Shown here: piece after piece, positions 1 through 11,183 of the stretch
How the letters are laid out: every line of letters starts with the position of its first letter
How positions within the stretch are numbered: the stretch's first letter is position 1
Source: Hyphochytrium catenoides
Lineage: Eukaryota > Sar > Hyphochytriomycetes > Hyphochytriales > Hyphochytriaceae
Length of the DNA stretch: 51,152 nucleotides
Reading direction: 5' to 3'
NCBI GenBank assembly: GCA_900088475.1
Contig: FLMG01004655.1
Span: 1 to 51,152, forward strand
The notes under the pieces: model-generated
Seen by the model: the letters and a program-made list of their open reading frames with translations, nothing else
Told to the model about the DNA's origin: nothing
Database searches by the model: none
Program-made: the position numbers and the translations under genes

Positions 1-1170
1 AAACAATTGAAAACAATCGAAAATTGGCGGCGGCATGCAGAGAAAGAGAGAGAAGAGACAGGAAGTTCTAGAGAGAAAGGGGTGTGTGTGTGAGAGAGAT
101 AGAGAGAGGAGCTGTGTACACAGACCGACAGAGGTGATAGCTTAGGAGAAGAGCAGCTTTGTCGACGGATGCTTCCTAGCCAAGTGAGAGAACGAACGGA
201 GCAACCAGAGGTATAAGAAAAGCAAGACAGACTTCGACCTGCAGGGCCAAGACGAAGAAAAGAGAAGAATAGTGCTTTAGGAGTGTGACAAGGCCAAAGA
301 AGGCCTAAGTGGTGGAGGAGGGGACGCCCTGTGCCTTGCACTTGCGCGGCCGCAACAGCAAAACGCCACTACCTGGTTCCATCATCATCGACAGCAGTTC
401 TAAGGATCTTTCTTTGCTCGGATCTCATCGTACCCAACAGCAACGCAGGGACAAAGTCCCAGCGGAAGGCTTGTCGACAAGCAGTTCTTGCGGATAGCTG
501 GAGGATAAACAGTGGTTTTGAAGTTCTCTGCTCCTACTGCTACTCAGCCCCCCTCATCATACCTCCGGTCCGGATTCCGCCGAGGCACTTTTTTGGCCCA
601 ACGAGTCTGGATCGTCCGTTGGAAAGCTTGAGGAGAGCACGGGGTTAATCAAGATACAGAAATGGTAAGAAGGTCTGGGCCAGACTGTTAAGGATCTTGC
701 CACTGTAGAAGGGTTCGAAGTGCTACTTTACATGACAGCTACCACGTCTTGATTTGGGCCTACCATGAACAAACGGGCGCGATTAGTTGAGTTCTGACTC
801 GACTACCATAGCAATATATTGGGCACTGGCGTCTGTGTGTTGGAACTAGAAAGAACGTGGCAGCGATGTATGAGACATTCATCATGTGCCGCGGTAGCTT
901 CTCTTTCTCTGGGATAAGCGTGCCGGTCGTTTTCTAGTACTAACGTTGATCCTCTTCGCCACCACTGCAGCTTGGCTACCTAGTGCCAGGAGAAAGAATT
1001 TATGGTCTGGGAGGAGGTGATGTAGTCTAGGTGTCCTATGGCCTAGAACTACTAATGTTTTTGGCGGGAGGGAGGTATGGCTTGTCCCAGGCATGTCGCT
1101 GTCCGATGTAGACGCTAAAGAGCCAAGTTAACCTCTAGCTAGAGTGCACTCATCTGTCGGTTGCTGGGGA
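1..1170 (+). other. Purine-rich 5' leader and upstream region
   Basis: No gene is recognised here. The first 130 bases are dominated by GA-rich low-complexity sequence with a short GT run near 82-92. An ATG at 662-664 is followed directly by GTAAGA, which would be a perfect splice donor for a first exon ending right after its start codon. However, I could not join it in frame to the PHD exon that begins before 1171. Stop-free stretches between 309 and 648 lack ATG starts and resemble no family. The region most likely contains the promoter and 5' UTR of the SET gene, possibly with an untranslated first exon. Confidence 0.35.
39..125. repeat. GA-rich low-complexity tract
   Basis: The tract is an imperfect run of GAGA and AGAGAGA units interrupted by a short (GT)n run. 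It is simple-sequence DNA upstream of the SET gene. Polypurine tracts like this are common in promoters or 5' UTRs, but no function can be shown from the sequence. Confidence 0.6.
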
Positions 1171-4100
1171 ATGGCTCCAGCTTTGGGCATGGAAACCACT
1201 CAAACCCAAAAGGTGGAAAAAGATAGGCACAATCGCTTCTGCTATGAATGCCAACAGTGTATGTTCCCTTGGTGTGTTCATTGGAGACATTTGCAAACTT
1301 TGACACCATTTGTGATTCTGATTAGTGGGAGAGGTCCTCTGCTGCAGTTTCTGCACCTTGGTCTTCCACCTCACATGCCTAGATCCTCCGCTGTCAGTCC
1401 CGCCTGCTGGGTATTGGCCCTGCCCAGTCTGCCAGGCATCACAAAGAAGCGATAGCCGGCCTTCGCGCAAGCAAACTACATCTTTAAATACAAGGTCTGC
1501 TATTGTTCTGCTCCTTCTATATTGCATCTATGACCTCATTGCCGCATAATCGATCACCCGCAGGAAAAGAAAGCGCGCTGCTGCTGATCATTTAGTTGTC
1601 CTATCGACGAGTGAGACCAGGCAGGACTTCCACGCCGAGATTGAACCCAAGAGGAAGAGAGGTACAATCCGGTAGCCGTGTTGCCACTATTCCATGCTCA
1701 TGTTGCACTAGGTCGACCAAGAAAGAAGCCCCTGGAAATTCAGTCCAGTCCGGCAGTATCTCCAACTAGCACCGCACGAAGAAATGAAGGTTATCCCATT
1801 CGCTGCCTGTCCTTGACTGCACACCATCTCACACTCTACCTAGACCCTCCAATCGAGGATGAGGACGGAACTATATACCTAGATGCCGAGAAGAAGGTTC
1901 CTTTACCAGATAACTGGCAAGTCCAAACTGTGGTGAAGCGCGAAGGAAAGAAGGTAAGGTCCAAGTTGGACTCAGAAGACAAGCAGTGTCCCTATTGGGA
2001 TGAGAATCCGGGAGATATCTCACGTATCGTGCAGGAAGTGACGTTCATTGACCCCAGTGGAAGAGTCTTCAAGACGAGGAAGTCGGTCCTCGCATACCTA
2101 GAAGCCCAGTCTTTGCAGCTCACACAGCTGGTTAAGTCTCCTCTAGAGCCATTTATATAAAACAAACCTGACATCGAGTGCTTACTTAGGCTGAAAATCA
2201 TGGCTCGTTTAAGGCGGAGATATCCCCTCGAGAGCTAAAGCAGCTGAGTCTCTACAGCCCTGGCGGTGAGTTTAAAAAACGACCTATAGTCTAATGACTA
2301 AAGCTGAAGAGTATCTGAAGGCCGAGCACGTCATGTTGATGAGAGAAAGGAACAATCCAACAAAGAGGTGGCGAAGGATAAGGCCGCCACTACTTGCAAG
2401 GTGGTCCCTGACCCTTTAGAGCAGAAAGTGCAGAGAAATCCAACGAGTGTGAGTAGCAAGAGCTCATACTTCATTTATACTTTGCTAAGTATGCTTTCTC
2501 TACAGATAAAGAGTTCCCCACCACAAGCCAATGGTGCCGTGGATGAGGTAAATCTTAGTGCTTCCTGCGGTCTCTTAAAGTAAATTGTTTCTCTGTGTCT
2601 CACGCTCTTTGTCACTGCAAAAATACACGCAACTACCTGTCCGCCCAGCGAAGTTCTCTGGTAGAGATACCTCTAGCAGGTCCAGAGGAGCAATGTGACA
2701 GGACCAAGCATCATTCGTATAATAACCAGACAGGAGGCGGTACCACGTCAGAGGTTAGTTACACCATTGCTAGCTCTAAAGAAAGCGCGTATCGTAACAG
2801 TTAACATTTTCACAAGCAGTTTGGCGGAAGCCGTAGGAAGCCACTTGATGAAGAGGCCGCTGCACGAGACTTAAGCAACAACCCCAAAAGCACAGAATGT
2901 CGGTTGGAGTCTGGCCATAGGTCTGACGGAGAAACAGGTCCTTTACCCATTAACTCTTTGGGCAACGAAGATGAGGGGGAATCCTCTCTTCGGAACAAAG
3001 ACAATAGAAGTCTTGTTGGAGTTAGTGCTCATCACGAGAATTTGAGCGAGACTGTGGCATGCCCTTTGGACGATACCTCTCCGGAGGCACAACGCAGCTC
3101 AACAAGGGACTCTGTGGAGTCGGGAAGTCAGTTACGGCTGTCAAGTCAGGGGCCAAGCCAAGAGCAAGAGCCCCTTTCTTTAGCAGGCTTAACAATGTCT
3201 TCTGAAGAGCCTGCCAATACTGAAGTAGAGGGTACACTTCCCTCTCCTTTATCCCTGACAAACAACTTGAAGAAAGCAGACAAGGACCAGTTGATAGAAG
3301 GAGAAAAAGTGAGGAAGCCGATGTTGGATCAGACCTTAAGCTCTTCAATCTCCTCTAACAAGGGCCCTGCTTCTGCGAAAGACGTTAAAGAAGTGCCAGC
3401 AGATATAACGGTTAAGCTTCGGGAGGAGATCGGTAAGGTTGAACATTCATCTTATTTTTTGGCAGGTCATGCTAATAACTGTATAGGTTTGAACGGTAAA
3501 GTGCAGGACAGGACAACGTCTGAAGCAGTGAAATGCAGGAGTCCAACAACGAAGGAGGCCAACGTGGGTGTGGAGGCAGGGTGCAGTGCGCATGTCAGTT
3601 TGTCAGCAAAAAGCGTCGAGCCAGTAAGAGGCATAGAGCAGACGGAGCCGAACGCGAGTTCTTCTAAGGGCGATAACTCCGTCAAGGTGATGTCTGTTAT
3701 GGGGAAAGATGGATCCAAAAAGCCTTCAAGTTCTATGAAGAAGCTGGTTCCCAAAGCTTTGCCAAAAGGGAGCTCCTTTGAAGCAAAAGACAAAGAAGAG
3801 AAGAAGTCCAGCATCAGAATCAAGCGGCCACCTACCTCCAAACCGGTTCTGTCCGAGCGTCAAAGACTGCGGAAAGCCCTGGGAGACTCTCAAAAAGAGA
3901 GGAGGAGCAAAGACCATAAGCAAGCGAAGAAGCTGGGGAGAAAGGCCAACAAGATATCCCGGAAGGGTAGGTGTGGGAAGGCAGGCCCCGCTCAAGTGGA
4001 AGTAGAGGGGAGATAGACAATCTTAGAGTGCTAGGCGGCTCGTATGGAGCTAGCAAGCCATCACATCTGCGAAAATTAGTGTCCGGTGACTTATTTTCTC

Positions 4101-6922
4101 CCATAGAAGTTTGACTAACTCTGGCATTAGGTGAAGATGAACCCAAGGACTCGAAGGTTGCAGCAAGCATGGTTCTGGCTAGTCTGCGATCACGACCTCT
4201 GGATGAGGTTGAAGTTTTTGCATTCAGTCAAAGCTCGCCAAGAAGTAAAAGCATGGCGACTCCTTCTTCTTACCTGGAAGCTTCTCTTGATGCCAAAAGT
4301 AATAGTCCTGGCGCGTCTACCTTCTCGGAATTTTTGAACAAGAAGCTAAAGAGCGCTAGACGGCGACCCTTATTGGATCTCGCTGATGCAGATAGCGTTA
4401 ACATGGCTTGTCAAAGCGTCGAGAAAGGGGTGGAGTTGGTTGGCGGCCCGCCACTCGAAAGTTACTCTGTTAGCATGGCTGACTGGAAGCCTTCCCAAGG
4501 AGATCAGGTAATTCGTGGTCAGGAGAGGCAAGAGAGGGCAAAACAGTTCTGGCCAAGTGGAGTTAGCGAGGACCGGATCGCTCCCTCGTCTCTGGAAGAA
4601 TTAGTAACGACGAGCCTCTCTGGGAAGACGCTATCTACCCATAGCCAATACAATAGCCTCTCAAGAGGAATGGATCTCCTAACCGGCTTTTTACAGCCGC
4701 AAAGGGATACCACTTATTGGTCCATGCAGACTGATGGGCTTCTTGTGGACGAAGAAATGCGGTCAGCGGTCGCCTTTGCTACAAAGGAGTGGCAGTTGCA
4801 AGCACTTTGTGCCACTGCTACCCGCAACCTGGCGCTGCAGCTAGGACCATTAGTCTGCTTGTCATGCAAGAGTGGTGGAAAGGAGCTGGAGCTCCGAGCA
4901 TGTCCCTTCTCCTGCGGAGCCATTTATCACAGCGATTGCGCCTCGCAAGATGGGCAAATTAAGCGCCATCTGGCCGAGCACCACCTCGAGATCACCCACA
5001 AAACCCGGGTATGACACCGCCTGTTGTTACTTTACTGCCCTTCACTTTTTCCGTCTAAAGCTGCCTTCTCATATGTAGCTGAACCTGCCAGAGAGGATTG
5101 ACTCTAATAGCTGGGAGCCGTCCCCAAAGAGCTCTTCTTGGAGTGAAGCCATTAGCGGCATGTTTAGAGTCCTTAACAATCTTTCAAGGTGAGAGAAGGT
5201 GACGACGTTTGGTGGATGGCTGGCGCTTCTGACAAAGCTACCCGCCCTCAGGTTGGACACCCTCTACATCTATTCCGCACCCGTACCACAGTTTTGCAAG
5301 GACTTCCATGGTGCTTTCCGAAACCCCTCCGATCTCAGGAGTCTCACCATGTAAGGCCCGAAGTGGTGGCCCTATGGGAAATAATCTACACACAGCTCAC
5401 GTCTCTTTGGCCGGTTGGCCCCTCAATCGTCACTTAGCCGTCGTTTAGTCTTGATAACTATGATATGCTTGCCGGATGCTTGGATTCTCTCTGCATGGCC
5501 CTCTGTCCTTGAACTATTGCCCCTTAACCTACTCTTTGTACTCACTCCATGCTTCCCAGGTCAGTAATCGAAAGACGTTATAAAGATTTGACGTCATTTG
5601 CACGAGATCTGGAGTCCATCTTTCGATGTGGCCTCCAGTACTACTCTGAGGGATCAATATTTCACCTTCACACCCTGAGGCTACAAATTCAGGCTCATAC
5701 TCTTGTGAAGACGCATTTACCTGGCGTCGGTCCCGATTTTGAGCTCATGATGTCTCGCCAACGAGGCAACTACTCCGATCACGCCCACTTTGATGGTAAG
5801 CTCCTTTCTCTCGCTGAAGATGGCCTGGCCTAATCCGTGGTTAGTTAAAGCAGGAGGGGACATGCAAGTTGATGAACTGGATTACTACAGATCTTTGGCT
5901 CTGTCTAGGGCTTCACAGCTCGCTCAAACACTGGAGGCCATAAGTTATCGAGTTCAAGCTGAGGCCACATCGCTTGATCTGGATAAGCGAAAAAGATTGA
6001 TCGTACGGAGCGAAAGAAAGAGTCTTAGCCATGAAGCCTTCAAGGTAGCCTCACCCCTCCTTCCTGTCATTCTCTTCAAGACTTTTCCATAACGTGGTGT
6101 TCCTTTGACAGCGACAGACCGAGTCCATTAGTCATGTTGCGAAAAAGCATACAGCTGTTCTGGTGTCAGAGAAGGCAATAGTGAGGAATGAGAACAAGCC
6201 TGTGCAATACAAGGCGGCCACAGGAAGTAGTGCGCATGCGCATTCTGATAGTCCCAGAGTCCATCTCAATCGGCGGCCAGAAGTTTTGAATTGCCGAAGA
6301 GCAGCGTATATGAAGGAAAGCGAAGCTGCACATCTTCTAGACTTGGATAAGGTGACATCTCCTTCATGGAAGGGTCGACGCCTGAATGTCGGAACCTCCA
6401 GTATTCAGGTGAGACCTTCAGTATTTAACCTATCTTGTGGCATCCGTAGGCTCACGGATGGTGTCCTCTTAGGGGTTGGGGTTGTTTACTCTGGAAGATA
6501 TCCCTGCCAACACATGTATCATTGAGTACGAAGGTGAAAAACTTCCCTTTGATATCGCGGCGAAGCGTGAACTTCATTATCGGAAGCAGGGCCTGAATGA
6601 CTACATTTTGAAGATAAAGGACAATGCCTTCCTGGATGCAACCTATAAGGTGGCGTCAAACCTAAGTTTGGTAGCCTTGTTTATGTCAAGCTGACTGATG
6701 TCACTGTAGGGGAATATCTCGCGTTTCATCAACCACTCTTGCGCTCCCAATGCTGACGCCAAGGTAATCCGATGCCCCGACAAGATAGAAAGGATCATTT
6801 TCGTCAGCAACCAGTTCATTCCCATGCGGACCGAGATCACTAGCAACTATAACTTCCCGAGAATGGAGAACAGTATGCTCTGCCGCTGCGGCAGCGCCAG
6901 ATGCCGGCACTTTTTGAAGTGA
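1171..6922 (+). CDS. MLL/trithorax-like SET-domain histone lysine methyltransferase
   Basis: This spliced gene has about 15 exons. In order it encodes: a C4HC3 PHD finger (1236-1434, opening CYEC, closing GYWPCPVC); an AT-hook (KRGRPRKKP) made by joining the exons around 1672 and 1731; an MBD-like fold (1846-2130, PDNW...DPSGRVFKTRKSVLAYL); a long Ser/Lys-rich linker; a MYND-like zinc site (4852-4990); a bromodomain-like segment (5262-5700); and a SET domain (6475-6870) with GLGLF, the NHSC-PN motif (6731-6751) and a CRCG-CR post-SET. The SET part lines up closely with MLL1. It should act in the nucleus and methylate histone H3, probably Lys4; the substrate is inferred. The stop is TGA 6920-6922. 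ATG 1171 is the first in-frame start of the PHD exon, and an upstream exon is possible. Confidence 0.85.
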
Positions 6923-8144
6923 CTGTGCACACATATTTACGGGTCCGTGTGACCCATCCTTGAGAGGGTGATTGGCTTGGAACACTTAGATTGCAGCAGC
7001 CAGTCTCCCTATGTTAAACCCACTAAAAATTGTATGTGTCCCTCCTAAACTCATCATCGCTTATGCACTTGCGCGCTCTTTTCACGAGTCCTTCCAGCGG
7101 CCATCAGGGTAGCCTGTTATCAAGTAGTTTCCGCGACATACATAGCTCATTTATCATGGAGCTACCGACTCCAGTGGGCCGACCGACGGTGACAATAATA
7201 CTCCAAGGCAAATCGTAGAGGTTCATCCAGATCTACGAGGGCGAATCAGGATGCGCGGGCTTGTCCTAGCGTTCAATGGGCTGCGCACCTCACTTACCAG
7301 GCATGGCAGACTTCACCAACATCCATACCCGGTAAGCCACGCCCTAACGTTTCTGGCAGATGCCACTGAAGAAAGGAGCGCTTTGGAGTGGTATGTCAAT
7401 CCAGGGTTTCCCTAGTAGTGCTACTGGTAGGAAGGCGATTATAGTCCACGTTTCAGAGTCCGGTGAAAGGAAGTTGCCACGTCGGAGCTATTTATCACTA
7501 TAAGCGCTAAAAACATGAGCGTGGTCTGCTCTTCTAACAAAACACGTTTCTGCTCTTACGGCCCAGAAAGCGCAAGCTGCCAGGGTCCGATGAGGTTGCC
7601 ACTGCCATTCAAAGACAACGCCGGAATGTGGTGGCAGTCATAAGGGAGGTGACCCCTTCCGGCTGCCCACATACAGTTCCCCACTTTCCTGAGCGATTAC
7701 CTTTGAAAGACCTTCTTTCTAACCGATTCCGCCTCGACATGTCAACGCATTCCATAGTGGGATTCACCTCTACAGACTAAGCGGCTAAGATAGCGCAGAC
7801 CTGGCTAGGAACAAAGGCTAGGAATCACCTGTTGGGAGAGAAGAGAGATTGCTACTTGTAAGATCTTCTCTTCATCTACCTTCCAGCCTCTGGGGTAGCT
7901 CTGAACCGCTTACAAAATGGGAAATATTGGAAAATCAGCGGACATGCGGGCAGACGCATCATGCAGATTGTTGCAGATGCTTTGCTCGCCAACGACAAGA
8001 CCTTCATGAGAGACTATGTTCAGTGCGTCTACCTCGTGGCAATCCTCAGATTAGAGCTCTCCTACTTTGCAGGCGTGACGCTATGCTTGGAAGGTCGATA
8101 TAGGAAGCCAAGCTTCCGTGCAGTCTCCGGGAGAGGTTACGGGA
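6923..8144. other. Unresolved stretch with coding-like fragments
   Basis: This 1.2 kb gap between the SET and UXT genes has no long frame. The + strand carries several fragments bounded by plausible splice signals. One at about 7566-7651 (after TTACGGCCCAG) reads DEVATAIQRQRRNVVAVIRE. Another at about 7890-8040 reads NGKYWKISGHAGRRIMQIVA and continues open. I could not join them into one frame or match them to a family. They may be a small unrecognised gene, a decayed gene, or extra 5' exons of the UXT gene. Confidence 0.3.
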
Positions 8145-8941
8145 ATGAAGGAAACACCTCCTTTACCTATTAGGACTATGTACCCTTCGCCCCTACCGAA
8201 GTCTGTTATGCCAGTGCGCTCAATCTCTGAGGACCAGACTACCTTGCGAAACACCATTCGAGGATTGCAAAGCTATGTAGAGTCCGTCTTGAAGGTGATT
8301 GTGCTACCAAGGCAGCGGCTGCAAGGAACCTGGGATTTGATGGGGATCCTTTTTCTAACACAACGTGTTACAGGTGCGGTTATCTGAGGCTCTGGAGAAC
8401 CGCGACGCAATCGCTAAGGAGCTGGACGAATATGAGGTCGTCGGAGCGTATTTGACAGAGGCAAAGAGAAGTCATAGGCACTCACAGCAGCAACAACCAA
8501 AATTGTCGTCAGACGAGGGGCTCTTAAGCCCGTACCCACAACGAAATGAGGGCTCACTTCAATCTTTAATAGACCTCGGAGAAGGCTTCTATGTCACAGC
8601 TATGGTATGGAAGGGACATCGGATCTAATTGAAGCTGCTAGAAGGTATCTAACCGCTGACCTAACTGGCTTAAGGTGGAAGAACCGCTGACGCTGACCGT
8701 AAGCATCGGGCTGGGTATATCAATTCAGTTAAATGCGGACGAAGCCGCGAAGTACTTGGAGAAGAAGACTGCTTTACTCCAAAGGTAGATATCACTTCTA
8801 CTTTGGTAACATCCTGAGGATAGAGCTAACCTTTTCGCTAGAACTCTTGAGAATCGTCAAAAGGTTTGTGAGGGCATCGCGAAGGATATCAGGGACACAG
8901 TGAGACTTATCAACGAAGCTACGAACGAGCTGCAGGTATAG
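8145..8941 (+). CDS. UXT: UXT-type prefoldin-like protein (ART-27 homologue)
   Basis: Five exons give about 195 residues, a little longer than human UXT (157). The layout is a helix, a beta-hairpin core and a helix. The first coiled coil (NTIRGLQSYVESVL, then RLSEALENRDAIAKEL) leads into a Gln/Ser-rich loop. The prefoldin-alpha hairpin signature LIDLGEGFYVTAMV follows, then VSIGLGISIQL and a second helix (AAKYLEKKTALL...ELQ). This matches UXT's LDLGCNFFV and ALGYGFFLEL blocks. Family members sit in the R2TP/URI prefoldin-like chaperone module and in transcription complexes. ATG 8145 is the first in-frame start upstream of the conserved helix; ATG 8208 is an alternative. The gene ends with TAG 8939-8941, 63 bp before the convergent RCC1-repeat gene. 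Confidence 0.8.
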
Positions 8942-9004
8942 TAGGTACAATTCTGGTATGTAGATTCCGTGATCTTGACAAGCACTCTGCAGGTTTGAAC
9001 AACT

Positions 9005-10293
9005 TTATCCGGCAACAAAATACTCTGGGACGCTTGTCCTTCCATTATAGCCGTCGCCCCAACAGACAAGTTCGCCGTCCTCAGTGACCCCACAGGCATG
9101 GTAGTTTCCTACACTGATCTGTGTGAAGGCATGGTCTGTAGGAACTCGATGTAGGATACCGCTTCGGGACCCCCAGCATACAACCTTCTTTTCTTCAAGC
9201 TATGTAGACAACGCACAAGTCAGTGCCACCGAAGCGTGTCGTCAAGTGTGACTTGCTTCATACCGAAATACCGCATGAAGTGTCATGCCCTGTGCTAATC
9301 TGGGAGAACTTTATACGGGGTGGTCGTCGCTTATTCTCCACCTGTTTGCCCCAGCAGTGCGCGTACCCTTCGAAGTCTAATGCGCAAGCATGTCTATCAT
9401 ACGAAGTGGTCACTTGAGTAAACTGCTTGTCAGTTGGAGCCAAGGATTGTCCCTGTTGGCAGGTATGAGATGCGGATAAGTCCACGCCGCCGCACAGATG
9501 TGCGTGCACCTTTCCCACCTTCTTGTTGCCTCCCCAGCACACGACAGCTCCATCAAGGCGCAAAGCACAGCTATTGTCCTATAGGAAGACTAGATTAGTT
9601 TACTTTATAACATGAGGTAATGGGACTCTAATGCTGCTAACCTGGCCGCTGGAAACCTGGATGTATTCTCCCGGTGGCGCTTGTGTTTGTCCATCGTAAT
9701 TTCTACCTGTTGACGTACATAGCATCAGAGACGTATAACCACAACTCAAGGGAGAGAGCTTTGCTTACCCCAACAATGAATGGAATGGTCTTTCTTTATA
9801 CCGCAAGCGTGATATGTTCCAACGCTTACTTGCAGAAAAAGCCCGGTTGGGCTCCGAGCGACATCCTCGTGCCCCCAACATGTCACAGTCTCATCAATAG
9901 CAACGCCACAGCTGTGCAGCATACCTGCGGAAATCTGCACGAAATCTCCCTGCAAGAAGTGGCATGCAGCTTAACTATACAGCATCTAGTGACAGATACC
10001 TAAGGCTATTTGCTTACTGTTATCTTTTCATGTACTAGTTGGCCAGTTGAGTTCATGCCCCAGCACCGAACTTTGCCGCCAATTGGCGTCGCTGGGCTGG
10101 CTTCAATGGCACATGTATGACCATACCCACAAGAGACTGAAATCTCATCAACATCACCCTGAAAGCCAGCAGGCGGAATCGACTCAAACTCTATTTCAGT
10201 AACGTCTGGGAAGAAGCCGCTGCCTCCAAAAGCAATTGCATAGAACTGTGCCTGAACCAAGAAGCCTATGGCAACTGCCTTTAGTGCAGCCAT
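9005..10293 (-). CDS. Secreted RCC1_2-repeat (beta-propeller-like) protein
   Basis: The protein starts at ATG 10293-10291 with a hydrophobic leader (MAALKAVAIGFLVQAQFYAI), which looks like a signal peptide. It then has six or seven copies of an approximately 30-residue repeat of the form F.QVS.G..H.C.I..D..V.CWG. Clear copies lie at 9950-9880, 9875-9760, 9560-9500, 9440-9370, 9300-9260 and 9095-9010. The pattern is that of RCC1_2 repeats, known from many bacterial and protist extracellular proteins rather than from the nuclear Ran exchange factor RCC1. Each copy keeps a Cys pair (H-x-C and C-W-G), suggesting a disulfide in every blade. Several introns interrupt the gene. The stop is TAA (9007-9005). 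The ligand is unknown. Confidence 0.75.
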
Positions 10294-10537
10294 AGCGAGG
10301 CAGCGCCAATGGAAGAAAGGCACCAAAGTGGCGCCGAAAGATGATAGGGTACAGTTCTCAAGCTCAATCAAGATTCCTGATTGCCTAGAGGTCGTAGATG
10401 CAAGCTTGTCCGACGTGAGTCATAGCTTGTAACGCGAGCAAGCTGATGAGCAGCATCAGCACGCTGAGCTGATGACTGATGAGCGTCGTTTCTTCTTTGA
10501 CCCTTCGTTTGGGGAGCGTTCAGAGCCCATGGTGGCG

Positions 10538-11083
10538 TTAGGAAGTGACGGATGTCGTTTTGATCATGTCTGAAACATTCCATAGAGAGCAATCGATTGA
10601 AGCTTTCATATGGATAAACTCTATAGCCTTCCTCAGAGCAATTTTGATACTTCCGTTGAGGAAGTTAACTGAAAGCTTGATCTCTTCGACAAGTTGAAGG
10701 AGGTGCTGTTCTACAAGTACCAAGTCTTCATCAAGGGATCTTGGTAGGAGAAATGTTATGGTGAACGATGGCCCGATTGACTCTCACGCTGGGCCTCGTA
10801 GAGCTCAGAGCCTACCGCATGGGACCAATGCTTGTACAAATGTTCTTGGCCGTCAATGCCAACAAGGACGATCTACATGTGGCGGAACAAGGACGATCTT
10901 TATTTGAGGTACAAGAAACTGCTTGAGGGTAGAGAGACATCAAGAGACTTCCATTATGAACTACAAGCAGCTTCTCTCCATGGAAGCGTAAGATGCCACA
11001 TGACGGCCTCCAAGAGATCTCCTTTCGGCTTCGAATGTTACATCGACCCCACTGACGCCAGCTGCCTGCCATTGCTTAAGCAT
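10538..11083 (-). CDS. Small spliced protein of unknown function
   Basis: I do not recognise this protein. Three exons join in one frame: ATG 11083 with MLKQWQAAGVSGVDVTFEAE, then (after an intron ending CACATGTAG) SSLLALTAKNICTSIGPMR, then (after an intron ending CTCCTACCAAG) SLDEDLVLVEQHLLQLVEEI and a second helix. The stop is TAA at 10538-10540. About 125 residues result, mostly predicted helix with heptad-like Leu/Ile spacing, and no signal peptide or membrane span. The gene lies head-to-tail 100 bp after the GET2-like gene. Competing open frames exist on both strands, so the model is tentative. Confidence 0.4.
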
Positions 11084-11183
11084 GGGTAATGAGCTAGTAG
11101 ATGATCTGCCCAAGATGAGGGTGTTTGAAGAAAATTGAAACAATGACTCTTCAGAGAGTCACAGACGTCCGCAGATGCAGCCC

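Noticed and set aside
331-648. + strand 105-codon frame in the leader
   Set aside because: There is no ATG start, no family resemblance and no splice path into the SET gene.
4519-4923. - strand frames inside the SET gene
   Set aside because: They are antisense shadows of the long Ser/Lys-rich and MYND-like exon.
10817-11131. + strand spliced protein starting MGPMLVQMFLAVNANKDD
   Set aside because: It needs a second intron of only 27 nt and conflicts with a better three-exon model on the - strand.
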